Assembly: GCA_937894055.1 (NCBI GenBank)
Contig: CALDHQ010000039.1
Location: forward strand, 1 to 8,817
Length of the DNA: 8,817 nucleotides
Reading direction: 5' to 3'
Source of the DNA: an uncultured Polymorphobacter sp.
GTDB taxonomy: Bacteria; Pseudomonadota; Alphaproteobacteria; Sphingomonadales; Sphingomonadaceae
The notes beneath the pieces were generated by a model that saw only the letters and a program-made list of their open reading frames with translations, did no database searches and was not told where the DNA came from. Shown here piece by piece: positions 1 to 6,155 of the stretch; the first letter of the stretch is position 1, and every line of letters starts with the position of its first letter. Both the position numbers and the translations under genes were made by a program.

Positions 1-2
1 AC

Positions 3-545
3 TATCACGAGCGGACGCGCCTCATGGGCGTGCAGAATTTCATCGGCCAGATCGCGTACCTCGTGTCGCCCTGGTTCCTGTGGATCATGACCCACAAGCC
101 GTGGTTCCCGACGCCCACCGAAGGTGCGCGCTCACTCGCACTCACGATCGGTATCGTCGCGGCGTGCATCGGCATTCTGCCCGCGATCTTTCTTCGCGAG
201 CGATTCACGCATGAACCGGATACCGCCGCCACCGCGGCCGCGCGCAACGCGCGGACCAGCCTCTGGCAGTCGACGAAACACCACACGATCGAGTTCTTTG
301 CCGGCTGCAAGTCGACCCTGCAATCGCGCCCGTTTCTGAAGCTGTGCATCGCGACGTTCCTGGTGTTCAACGGCTTCATCATGATCTCGTCGTTCCAGTC
401 GTACGTGATCATCTACTACGTGTTCGGCGGCAATCAGGAACGCGGCGCCGAGTACGCCGGATACGCAGGTACCGTCGGCGCGATCTCGACGTTTCTGATC
501 ATCTTCTTCATCACGTGGCTGGCCACGAAGATCGGCAAGAAGAAG
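3..545 (+). CDS. GPH-family (MelB-like) sugar:cation symporter, internal fragment
   Basis: This is a major facilitator superfamily membrane transporter of the glycoside-pentoside-hexuronide:cation symporter type, which moves sugars into the cell with H+ or Na+. The frame is open from position 3 and begins YHERTRLMG, the cytoplasmic-loop motif of MelB-like proteins, so the N-terminal helices lie outside the window and the ATG at 24 is internal. Hydrophobic segments follow around IGQIAYLVSPWFLWIM, the stretch after RSLALTIG, FLKLCIATFLVFNGFIMISS, and the helix ending FFITWLATKIG. The charged central loop (RERFTHEPDTA to the KSTLQSRPFLK region) is typical of the family. The reading breaks at KIGKKK (528-545); the expected last helices are missing and are replaced by a different gene. 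Family assignment is good; the substrate cannot be told. The style suggests Verrucomicrobia, which is inference. Confidence 0.8.
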
Positions 546-584
546 GACCCCGCGCCGCCCGATGCCGGAAAGAGCGCCGGATGA
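528..584 (+). CDS. plsY: C-terminal tail of PlsY (glycerol-3-phosphate acyltransferase), fragment
   Basis: The last codons read KIGKKKDPAPPDAGKSAG and stop at TGA 582-584. PlsY proteins commonly end in a conserved (E/T)PKIG tail with a short variable extension, and plsY lies directly upstream of dprA in many alphaproteobacteria. Here the stop overlaps the dprA start as ATGA (581-584), as expected for a translationally coupled plsY-dprA pair. PlsY is a membrane enzyme transferring acyl groups from acyl-phosphate to glycerol-3-phosphate in phospholipid synthesis. Only the tail is present; everything upstream of KIGKKK belongs to the sugar transporter. The call rests on a short motif plus context, so it is an inference. 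Confidence 0.55.
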   Translation, partial: KIGKKKDPAPPDAGKSAG

Positions 585-1243
585 AACGGCGCTCGCTGAC
601 GGGGGGAGAGCAGGCGGACTGGTTGAGGCTCTCGCGGACACGCGGGATTGGACCGATCACATTCTTTCATCTGCTTGAACGGTATGGCTCAGCCGCTGCC
701 GTGCTGCAGGACCTGCCCGCGCTGGCGAAGAAAGCCGGCGGCAAGGCCGAAGTCAAAGCGCCTGACCTCTCGGATATCCTGCGCGAAATCGATGCCACGG
801 CAAAACTTGGCGCAGCCCATCTCGCCGCCTGCGAGCCTGACTATTCCGCCTGCCTCGCCGCCATCGACGCCCCGCCGCCGATCATCGCCATCCGGGGCAG
901 CCGCACCCTGCTCAGCCGTCAGTCCATCGCCCTCGTCGGCGCACGCGACGCCTCCGCAGCAGGCCGCCGCATGGCGCGCGATCTTGCCCGCGACCTCGGA
1001 CAGGCGGGCTATGTCATCGTATCCGGCATGGCGCGTGGGGTTGACGGCGAAGCCCACGGCGCGGCGATGGAAACCGGCACGGTCGCCGCTATCGCGGGCG
1101 GCATCGACCAGATCTATCCGCCGCAGCACGAACAGCTCTACGGCATCCTCGCCCAGCGCGGTTGCCTCGTTTCAGAATCCCCGTTCGGCTATGTCGCGCA
1201 AGCGCGTGATTTCCCGAAGCGCAACCGCGTCATCTCCGAGGCC
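581..1243 (+). CDS. dprA: DprA/Smf DNA-processing protein, 3'-truncated by a chimeric join
   Basis: DprA binds incoming single-stranded DNA during natural transformation and loads RecA onto it. Starting at ATG 581, which overlaps the preceding stop, the protein has an N-terminal helical region (residues 1-95, with RTRGIGPITFFHLLERYG like a helix-hairpin-helix/SAM-like segment) and then the Rossmann-like DprA core. Core motifs are IALVGAR (116-122), SGMARGVDGEAH (148-159), the AGGIDQIYP strand (172-180) and FPKRNRVIS (211-219). Normal DprA continues from this motif with a GLS..VVVVEA segment and a C-terminal domain. Here it changes after VIS into AVAAEFMSSLPSMRIL and stops at 1291, which is antisense sequence of another gene. 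About 220 residues are authentic, against roughly 360-380 in Sphingomonadales. The DprA family is certain; function from this copy is not expected. Confidence 0.9.
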
Positions 1244-1368
1244 GTGGCCGCCGAGTTCATGAGTTCCTTGCCGTCGATGCGGATACTGTAGCGGCCGTCG
1301 TGGGAGTGGAGCGTCAATCGCGCGCCTTCCTTTGTGCGCGCCTCGGCCAAAATGATTTGCGGTTTCAT
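1236..1368 (-). CDS. N-terminus of a spermidine-synthase-like (SpeE-fold) protein, fragment
   Basis: Reading the minus strand from ATG at 1368 gives about 45 residues: MKPQIILAEARTKEGARL, then TLHSHDGRYSIRIDGKELM, then NSAATASEM. This pattern (a beta strand with a DG..L.L..HDG.Y.I...G.ELM.S....SE motif) resembles the N-terminal beta domain of small SpeE-like methyltransferases annotated as spermidine synthase. I recognise the family pattern from memory only. Codon third positions in this frame are mostly G/C. The frame enters sequence antisense to dprA at about 1240, so the catalytic Rossmann domain is absent. It is divergent from trhO with about 110 bp between the two starts. No convincing ribosome binding site was found. 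Confidence 0.5.
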
Positions 1369-1478
1369 GCGTGAAACTCGCGACCATGGCAGGAACGCGG
1401 CGAGAAGCCACGCCGAACCTTGGCTAAGTTTTCCCTGTGTCTCGCGCCGCGTTTCCGCTACGACTCTCTGCTCCCGCG

Positions 1479-2399
1479 ATGTCCGCCTTCATCAATATCT
1501 CCGTCTACAAGTTCGCCCCGCTCGCCGATCTGCCCGAGCTGCGCCTCCGACTGCTCCAGCTCACCAAGGCGCACAGTCTCCGCGGCACCATTCTGCTCAG
1601 CCCCGAAGGCATCAATCTGTTCATGGCCGGCTCGCCTGAGGGGGTGGAAATGCTGCTGACCGCCCTGCGCCAACGCCCCGGCCTCGAAACCCTCACCGCC
1701 AAATACAGCGAAAGCGCCCACCAGCCCTTCACCCGGCTGCTCGTCCGGCTCAAAAAGGAAATCATCGCCTTCGGCGTGGACGGCATTGATCCCGCTGGCC
1801 GCCCGACCGCCAAGCTCCCCGCCCGCACCCTCAAGCAATGGCTCGACGAGGGCCGTCCCGTCACACTGCTCGACACGCGCAACGACTACGAAGTCCGCCT
1901 CGGCACCTTCCGCGGCGCCCTTCCCGCCGGCATCGGGCACTTCCGCGACTTCCCGGCCGCCGTCGCCAAACTGCCCGCCGCGCTGAAGCAGCAACCCATT
2001 GTGATGTTCTGCACCGGCGGCATCCGCTGCGAAAAATCGACGGCGCTGCTGCGCGCGCGCGGCTTCGACGATATCCACCACCTCCACGGCGGCATCCTGC
2101 GCTACCTTGAAACGGTGCCCGCCGACCAGAGTCGCTGGAACGGCGAATGTTTCGTCTTCGACGGCCGCGTCGCCGTCGGGCACGGACTGGCGCCGGGCAC
2201 GCATGAGTTGTGCCACGCCTGCCGCATGCCGGTCAGCGCCGAAGACCGTGCCTCGCCGCTGTACGTGCCGGGCATCAGTTGTCCGCACTGCCACGACGAA
2301 CGCAGCGACGCCCAGCGCGCCGGCTATGCCGAGCGCGAACGCCAGGTTGCGCGCGCCGCCGAACTCGGCATCGCGCACCTCGGCGACCGCGACGGCTGA
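1479..2399 (+). CDS. trhO: tRNA uridine(34) hydroxylase TrhO (rhodanese family, UPF0176), possibly a hybrid
   Basis: TrhO hydroxylates U34 of tRNA in an O2-dependent reaction, in the cytoplasm, on the path to the (c)mo5U wobble modification. From ATG 1479 the protein is 306 residues. It has an N-terminal acylphosphatase-like domain (about 1-95, beginning FINISVYKF), a rhodanese domain (about 113-212, LLDTRNDYEV at 130-139) with the active loop CTGGIRCEK and catalytic Cys178 (codon 2010-2012), and a C-terminal zinc-ribbon-like pair CxxC (245/248) and CxxC (268/271). A GTG at 1437 is possible, but the ATG places the family's conserved N-terminus correctly. The residues up to the active loop and the C-terminal part after CEKSTA look like two different TrhO subtypes, suggesting a join near 2003-2040 (inference). 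The stop overlaps the next gene as TGATG. Confidence 0.88.
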   Translation: MSAFINISVYKFAPLADLPELRLRLLQLTKAHSLRGTILLSPEGINLFMAGSPEGVEMLLTALRQRPGLETLTAKYSESAHQPFTRLLVRLKKEIIAFGVDGIDPAGRPTAKLPARTLKQWLDEGRPVTLLDTRNDYEVRLGTFRGALPAGIGHFRDFPAAVAKLPAALKQQPIVMFCTGGIRCEKSTALLRARGFDDIHHLHGGILRYLETVPADQSRWNGECFVFDGRVAVGHGLAPGTHELCHACRMPVSAEDRASPLYVPGISCPHCHDERSDAQRAGYAERERQVARAAELGIAHLGDRDG

Positions 2400-3196
2400 T
2401 GCCGGTCATCGCCGTCACCGACCCCGACGACCCGCGGCTGGTCCCGTATCGCGATATCCGCGAACGCGACCTCGTCGGCCGCGACCGCGAATTCATTGCC
2501 GAGGGCAAGGTCGTCGTCGAACGTCTGCTTGCGGGGTCACGGCATCAGGCGCGGTCGCTGTTGATTGCCGAACATCGCGTGCCCGCTTTGGCCGACATGA
2601 TCGCCGCCGCTGGCGATGTGCCGGTCTATGCGGCGGCGCAGCCGGTCCTCGACCGCGTTGCCGGGTTTGCGCTGCATCGGGGCATATTGGCGCACGGCAC
2701 CGCAGCTGCACCGGTCGATGCTGACGCGCTGCTGGCGGACTTGCCCGACCGCGCGCTGCTCGTCGCGTTGGTCGGCATTTCCAATCACGACAACCTCGGC
2801 GGCATCTTCCGCAACGCTGCGGCGTTCGGCGCGGCGGCGGTGCTGCTCGCGCCTGATTGCTGCGACCCGCTGTACCGCAAGGCGATCCGCGTTTCGGTGG
2901 GGGCAACACTGACGGTGCCGTTCGCCACTGTCGCAGGCGATCTGCTCGACCTGCTGGCGCGGCACGGCTTCGAGGCGCTGGCGCTGAGCCCGCACCGCGC
3001 GACGCGACTGGCGGATGTGGTGCGGTCGCCACGCGTCGCGCTGCTGCTCGGTGCCGAGGGGCCGGGGTTGCCCGATGCGCTGCTGGCGCGGGCGCGGGCG
3101 GTGGCGATCCCGATCGTGCCGGGGTTCGATTCGCTCAATGTCGCGACCAGCAGCGGCATCGCGCTGGCACATTTTTTCGAACCGGATACGTACTGA
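2399..3196 (+). CDS. TrmH/SpoU-family RNA 2'-O-ribose methyltransferase
   Basis: This SPOUT-class enzyme transfers a methyl group from S-adenosylmethionine to a ribose 2'-OH of rRNA or tRNA. The 265-residue protein starts at ATG 2399, inside the trhO stop (TGATG), implying translational coupling with another RNA-modifying gene. The N-terminal part (about 1-115) is a substrate-binding domain like that of RlmB/TsnR-type proteins. The SPOUT domain shows motif 1 SNHDNLGGIFRNAAAFGA (128-145, Asn132 and Arg138), motif 2 LLLGAEGPGLP (215-225, Glu220) and motif 3 IPIVPGFDSLNVATSSGIAL (237-256, Asn247), with all three signature positions intact. Length and ends look complete. The exact target nucleotide cannot be told. 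No strong Shine-Dalgarno sequence is seen, which fits coupling. Confidence 0.9.
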   Translation: MPVIAVTDPDDPRLVPYRDIRERDLVGRDREFIAEGKVVVERLLAGSRHQARSLLIAEHRVPALADMIAAAGDVPVYAAAQPVLDRVAGFALHRGILAHGTAAAPVDADALLADLPDRALLVALVGISNHDNLGGIFRNAAAFGAAAVLLAPDCCDPLYRKAIRVSVGATLTVPFATVAGDLLDLLARHGFEALALSPHRATRLADVVRSPRVALLLGAEGPGLPDALLARARAVAIPIVPGFDSLNVATSSGIALAHFFEPDTY

Positions 3197-3292
3197 AATC
3201 GCATTCGAAATGTGCCGCCAATAGTTGGCAATATGAACCAATATTCAGCAATTCATCCGGGGTTCATTTTCTGATACCGCGTGGCTGATGTG

Positions 3293-3305
3293 TATCAACA
3301 TACTG
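3293..3305 (+). promoter_or_regulatory. Possible IHF binding site
   Basis: The sequence TATCAACATACTG fits the IHF consensus WATCAANNNNTTR with one mismatch (CTG for TTR). It sits about 33 bp upstream of the -24 element of the sigma-54-like promoter and just before an A/T run, the arrangement expected when IHF bends DNA to bring an enhancer-bound activator to sigma-54 polymerase. The motif is short and degenerate, so this is suggestive only. Confidence 0.3.
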
Positions 3306-3337
3306 AAATATAATAATTTAAATTTCCAGATTCAACT

Positions 3338-3353
3338 TGGCACGGTTGATGCA
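3338..3353 (+). promoter_or_regulatory. Sigma-54 (RpoN)-like -24/-12 promoter for the first urcA gene
   Basis: TGGCACG-GTTG-ATGCA matches the RpoN consensus TGGCACG-N4-TTGCW at every specified position except one (A for the first T of the -12 element), with exact GG-to-GC spacing. The predicted start of transcription is about 3364-3365, giving a 5' leader of about 48 nt before the ATG at 3413 with its AGGAG. A housekeeping promoter with good -35/-10 spacing was not obvious. The match is seen in sequence; use by RpoN is inference. Confidence 0.5.
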
Positions 3354-3412
3354 ATGCTCTTGGCATGGACGGCAAGCAATCACGCTTCCACCGTTTGAAC
3401 AGGAGCAAAATC

Positions 3413-3727
3413 ATGATCATCAGCAACACTCTCTCGCGCAACCTCGTCGGCGGCTTCGGCGCGCTGGTTCTCGGCCTGGCCTTTGTCGGTGCCGCCACCG
3501 CGCCCGCCAATGCCGCCACGGTTGATGCCGCTTCGGTCAGCGTTTCGTATAGCGACCTCAACATGGCGACCGCTGCCGGCCAGAACGTCCTCGCCGCCCG
3601 CGTCAAGACCGCTGCCAAGAGCGTCTGCGCCAACGACTTCGGCGATGTCGCTAGCCGCAGCGCCGAACGGGCCTGCATCGATGCCGCCGTCGCCGGTGTC
3701 AAGCTGCCCCCCGCCAGCAACTCGTAA
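3413..3727 (+). CDS. UrcA family secreted protein, copy 1
   Basis: A 104-residue protein of the UrcA family, small exported alphaproteobacterial proteins with no firmly established function. The start at ATG 3413 is set by AGGAG at 3401-3405 with 7 nt spacing; an upstream in-frame ATG at 3365 lacks such a site and would spoil the signal peptide. Residues 1-34 form a Sec signal peptide (RN at 9-10, hydrophobic GALVLGLAFVGAA, cleavage after ANA). The mature part carries the family pattern SVSYSDLNMATAAGQ, an AARVKTAAKSVC helix and a second Cys in ERACIDAAV, the two cysteines probably forming a disulfide in the periplasm. A sigma-54-like promoter lies upstream and a hairpin downstream. It is clearly paralogous to the gene that follows, most likely by tandem duplication. 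Confidence 0.88.
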   Translation: MIISNTLSRNLVGGFGALVLGLAFVGAATAPANAATVDAASVSVSYSDLNMATAAGQNVLAARVKTAAKSVCANDFGDVASRSAERACIDAAVAGVKLPPASNS

Positions 3728-3740
3728 CGCTTTCCCGCGC

Positions 3741-3776
3741 GGCGGCGTGACATTTCCCCCCTGATGTCACGCCGCC
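3741..3776 (+). terminator. Strong hairpin after urcA copy 1
   Basis: A perfect 13-bp stem GGCGGCGTGACAT (3741-3753) pairs with ATGTCACGCCGCC (3764-3776) across a 10-nt loop, starting 13 nt after the stop codon. No T-run follows, so it may terminate, partially attenuate, or protect the 3' end of the mRNA. The stem core GGCGTGAC/GTCACGCC is repeated after the second copy. Confidence 0.7.
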
Positions 3777-3839
3777 CACCGCCCCAAATCCCTGCGTACC
3801 GCGTCCCTCCCCAAACCCCCCAAAGCAAGGAACACTCCT

Positions 3840-4151
3840 ATGACCAACACTGCCACCTTCTCGCGCAACGTCTTCGGTAGCTGCGCCGCCCTGGTTCTCG
3901 GCCTGACCTTCGTCGGCGCCGCGACCGCCCCGGCGCATGCCGCCACGATGGACGTCACCTCGATCAGCGTTTCGTCGAGCGACCTCAACATGGCGAGCCC
4001 GGCCGGCCAGAGCGCCTATGCCGGCCGCGTCAAGGCCGCCGCCAAGACCGTCTGCGCCACTGACCTCAATGACGTCGCCAGCCGCACCGCCGAGCAGAAT
4101 TGCATCGATGCCGCAGTCGCCGCGGGCAAGGCTGCTGCCACCAAGGCCTGA
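3840..4151 (+). CDS. UrcA family secreted protein, copy 2
   Basis: A 103-residue paralogue of the preceding gene. ATG 3840 is preceded by AAGGA at 3827-3831 with 8 nt spacing. Residues 1-35 are a Sec signal peptide, with the same LVLGL.FVGAATAPA core as copy 1 and cleavage after AHA. The mature chain keeps the UrcA pattern SISVSSSDLNMASPAGQ, AGRVKAAAKTVC, DVASRTAEQNCIDAAV, with both cysteines conserved. The tail differs (AAGKAAATKA against AGVKLPPASNS). The 112-bp gap from copy 1 contains that copy's hairpin and no obvious promoter of its own, so this gene may depend on read-through or on a promoter I did not detect. The role is unknown beyond a secreted or periplasmic location. Confidence 0.88.
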   Translation: MTNTATFSRNVFGSCAALVLGLTFVGAATAPAHAATMDVTSISVSSSDLNMASPAGQSAYAGRVKAAAKTVCATDLNDVASRTAEQNCIDAAVAAGKAAATKA

Positions 4152-4163
4152 ACCTGCCCCGAC

Positions 4164-4200
4164 AGGTGGCGTGACCGCTTCCCCTCCGGTCACGCCGCCT
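4164..4200 (+). terminator. Hairpin after urcA copy 2, homologous to that after copy 1
   Basis: AGGTGGCGTGACCG (4164-4177) pairs with CGGTCACGCCGCCT (4187-4200) over 14 positions with one G-U wobble and a 9-nt loop, starting 12 nt after the stop. The core GGCGTGAC and pyrimidine-rich loop match the hairpin after copy 1. No T-run follows. Confidence 0.7.
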
Positions 4201-4223
4201 GCAAGTCCCCCGATTGCCCCCGG

Positions 4224-4250
4224 TCAGGCCCGCAGATGATGCGGGCCTGA
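4224..4250. terminator. Second hairpin downstream of the urcA pair
   Basis: A perfect 11-bp stem TCAGGCCCGCA (4224-4234) pairs with TGCGGGCCTGA (4240-4250) around a GATGA loop, followed only by TTG. A GCCCGC/GCGGGC stem of this kind is a usual terminator form in high-GC alphaproteobacteria. It insulates the urcA pair from the glycosyltransferase operon. Confidence 0.7.
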
Positions 4251-4305
4251 TTGCGTGTCGGGCGCGCCGCCGATAGGGTCGCGCGCAATCAGGGGAATCC
4301 GTTCG

Positions 4306-4377
4306 ATGCCAGACCTAGCGCCCTTCAGAACTTTGACCCCGGCGTGGGCCGAACAGGCTACGCCGTTGCCATGCTGA
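4306..4377 (+). CDS. Possible 23-codon leader ORF overlapping the glycosyltransferase start
   Basis: ATG 4306 is preceded by AGGGGA at 4291-4296 with 9 nt spacing, a better ribosome binding site than anything ahead of the larger gene. It reads MPDLAPFRTLTPAWAEQATP then LPC and stops at TGA 4375-4377, so its stop lies inside the first codons of the glycosyltransferase frame (ATG 4371). The arrangement would allow ribosomes ending the short ORF to restart on the large one. No similarity is recognised. It could also be the genuine N-terminus of the larger protein if a frameshift error exists nearby. Confidence 0.35.
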   Translation: MPDLAPFRTLTPAWAEQATPLPC

Positions 4378-6155
4378 CGGGACTCGAAGCCGCGTGGTTC
4401 GGCGGCGGCGTCATCTGGGCGGGCGCGCTGGCGCTGTTTGCGGCGCTGCTGTGGTTTACCTATGCCGAGCGCGGCTATGCTGGTGGCCACTTTGCCGAGG
4501 TGCCGCCTGCGCGGACATGGCTGGTGCTACTGCTCGTCGCCATCGCGCTCGGTGCGGTGCTGCGGCTGACCGGACTTGACCTGAAGAGCATTTCGCACCC
4601 CGAAGTCTATATTCCCGGCATTGCGCTGCCGCTGGGCATTAGCGAACCGCCGCCGCGCTTTGGCTTCATCGAAACCTTCATCTGGCACTTCCGCGAAGAG
4701 CCGCATCCGATGGGCTACTATCTCGGCATGTGGGGCTGGACGAAGCTGTTCGGCGCCAGTGCCTGGGCGATCCGCTTGCCCGAAGCGCTGATGGGCATTG
4801 CGTCGATCTACGTCATGTACCGCCTCGGTCGTGCCAGCTACGGGGTACGCGCCGGTGTCGTCGCTGCACTGTTACTCGCGGCGCACGGCTTCCATCTGTA
4901 CTGGAGCCAGATTGCGCGCATGTATGTGCCCGGCGCGCTGTTCGGGTTGGTGTCGACCTGGCTGCTGATCGAGATGGCGAAAGCCAAACGGCCGCGCCGC
5001 AGTCTCGAAATCGCCTGGCTGCTGACCGTGCTCGGCGGTGCATCGACGGTCGAATTCTTCTGGCCGTTGCTTGCCGTGCAGATGCTGTGGACCGCGCTCA
5101 ACGCGCCCGATTTGGCAGGTAGCCGCATTTTCAGGGTGCAGCTGCTCGGCATGCTGCTGGTGCTGCCGAGCCTCGTGCACGATTTCATGCTCGGCGGCGG
5201 CGGATTTGCACCGGTGCCGACGCCGGGCTTCCTGCGCGACTTTTTCAGCTTCGGTTTTCTGTTCGGTGACAATAGCGACTTTGCGCCAAGGCTTGGCGGC
5301 ATGGCAGCGCTGGCGCTGCTGGCGCTGGCCTTGCCGTTGATCGTCAATGGTTTGCGCGTGCCGGTTAATGAACCGGTCGACCTGCCGGCGCAGCCGCTGC
5401 CGGCGCGCGCGCCGCTTTGGCTGGCGGCGGCGGGGGCGTGTGCGGTGGTCGCGGGCATCATGCTGATCGCCTGGCAACGCCAGCGCGCCATTGCCGGGCT
5501 GCTGGTGCTGCCGTGGCTGTTGCTCGCGGTGCCGCCGGTGACGGGCTGGCTGCGGCCGTGGCTGGGCTTTGCCGATGGCTGGCGCCGCAAGTTGCGGCCG
5601 CTGTTCGGGCTGGTGCCGCTGCTGGCGCTGGTACCGGCACTGCTGCTGTGGGCCGCGTCGCATCTGGTGCCGGTGACGGCACCGCGCGCCTTCCTGATTT
5701 TCGTGCCGTATCTGCTGATTGTCGTTGCGGCGGGCGTGGCGGTGCTGCCGCGTTGGCTGGGGATTGGCGTAGCGGCGCTGCTGGCGCTGGTGTTTGCGGT
5801 CAGCATCCGGCTGGCGCATGCCGAACCGGTCAGTCCACGTGATTACAAGACTTTGGCGCTGACGATTAATGCGAAATCGCAATCCGGCGATTTGCTGTTC
5901 GTGCCGCCGCTGCGCTGGGACTATGCGCCGCTGTTCTTCTACCTGAACGGCCCGACGCCGGTGGCGGGCGACTATGCACTGACATTGCGCCGCCACCCGC
6001 AGGCGCGCGTCTGGGTCCCTGAAGTCACCGAATCGCGCATCTACCAGCCGCCGCCCGAGTTGAAGACGTCGCTGGCGGGCTATCGGCCAGTGACGACGCT
6101 GACCGCTGAAAACTTCCGCGCCACGCTTTACGCACCGCCGGCGGAAGAACCATGA
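4371..6155 (+). CDS. GT39/ArnT-like polyprenyl-phosphate-dependent membrane glycosyltransferase
   Basis: A 594-residue polytopic inner-membrane protein of the GT-C (PMT/ArnT-like, family GT39/83) type, which moves a sugar from a polyprenyl-phosphate donor to a periplasmic acceptor. The first segments are at 11-30 and 48-66. They are followed by the large loop with RLTGLDLKSISHPEVY (65-80), probably holding the acidic catalytic residue (Glu78), and by EEPHPMGYYLGMWGWTKLFG (109-128), then AWAIRLPEALMGIASIYVMYRL and YWSQIARMYVPGAL (177-190), all classic for this group. Many helices follow, then a soluble C-terminal domain of about 120 residues. ATG 4371 is chosen because upstream codons are polar and unlike the family; a TTG at 4251 would extend it by 40 residues. 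It overlaps lnt as ATGA. Acceptor unknown; a cell-envelope role is inferred from lnt. Confidence 0.8.
   Translation: MLTGLEAAWFGGGVIWAGALALFAALLWFTYAERGYAGGHFAEVPPARTWLVLLLVAIALGAVLRLTGLDLKSISHPEVYIPGIALPLGISEPPPRFGFIETFIWHFREEPHPMGYYLGMWGWTKLFGASAWAIRLPEALMGIASIYVMYRLGRASYGVRAGVVAALLLAAHGFHLYWSQIARMYVPGALFGLVSTWLLIEMAKAKRPRRSLEIAWLLTVLGGASTVEFFWPLLAVQMLWTALNAPDLAGSRIFRVQLLGMLLVLPSLVHDFMLGGGGFAPVPTPGFLRDFFSFGFLFGDNSDFAPRLGGMAALALLALALPLIVNGLRVPVNEPVDLPAQPLPARAPLWLAAAGACAVVAGIMLIAWQRQRAIAGLLVLPWLLLAVPPVTGWLRPWLGFADGWRRKLRPLFGLVPLLALVPALLLWAASHLVPVTAPRAFLIFVPYLLIVVAAGVAVLPRWLGIGVAALLALVFAVSIRLAHAEPVSPRDYKTLALTINAKSQSGDLLFVPPLRWDYAPLFFYLNGPTPVAGDYALTLRRHPQARVWVPEVTESRIYQPPPELKTSLAGYRPVTTLTAENFRATLYAPPAEEP

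Larger units (their letters stand above)
3197..3412. other. AT-rich intergenic region upstream of the urcA pair
   Basis: This 216 bp gap is clearly richer in A+T than its surroundings, with an ATATAATAATTTAAATTT run at 3307-3324. It holds a short perfect inverted repeat GCCAA-TAG-TTGGC (3217-3229), a second TTGG...CCAA arrangement (3225-3241), an IHF-like site and a sigma-54-like promoter (listed separately), and a CTTGGCA direct repeat (3336-3342 and 3359-3365). No strong hairpin terminator for the upstream methyltransferase gene was found. The region looks regulatory rather than coding. Confidence 0.6.

Noticed and set aside
581..1291. A naturally shortened DprA ending in AVAAEFMSSLPSMRIL
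   Set aside because: The terminal residues are the antisense of a coding frame on the other strand and replace the most conserved part of the family core.
1458..2378. A 306-codon minus-strand frame opposite trhO
   Set aside because: Mirror of a strongly supported gene; no recognisable domain and no ribosome binding site.
4838..5996. Two long minus-strand frames opposite the glycosyltransferase
   Set aside because: Their translations are rich in Ser/Arg/Gln/Ala without any motif, and the plus strand encodes a clear multi-helix membrane enzyme.
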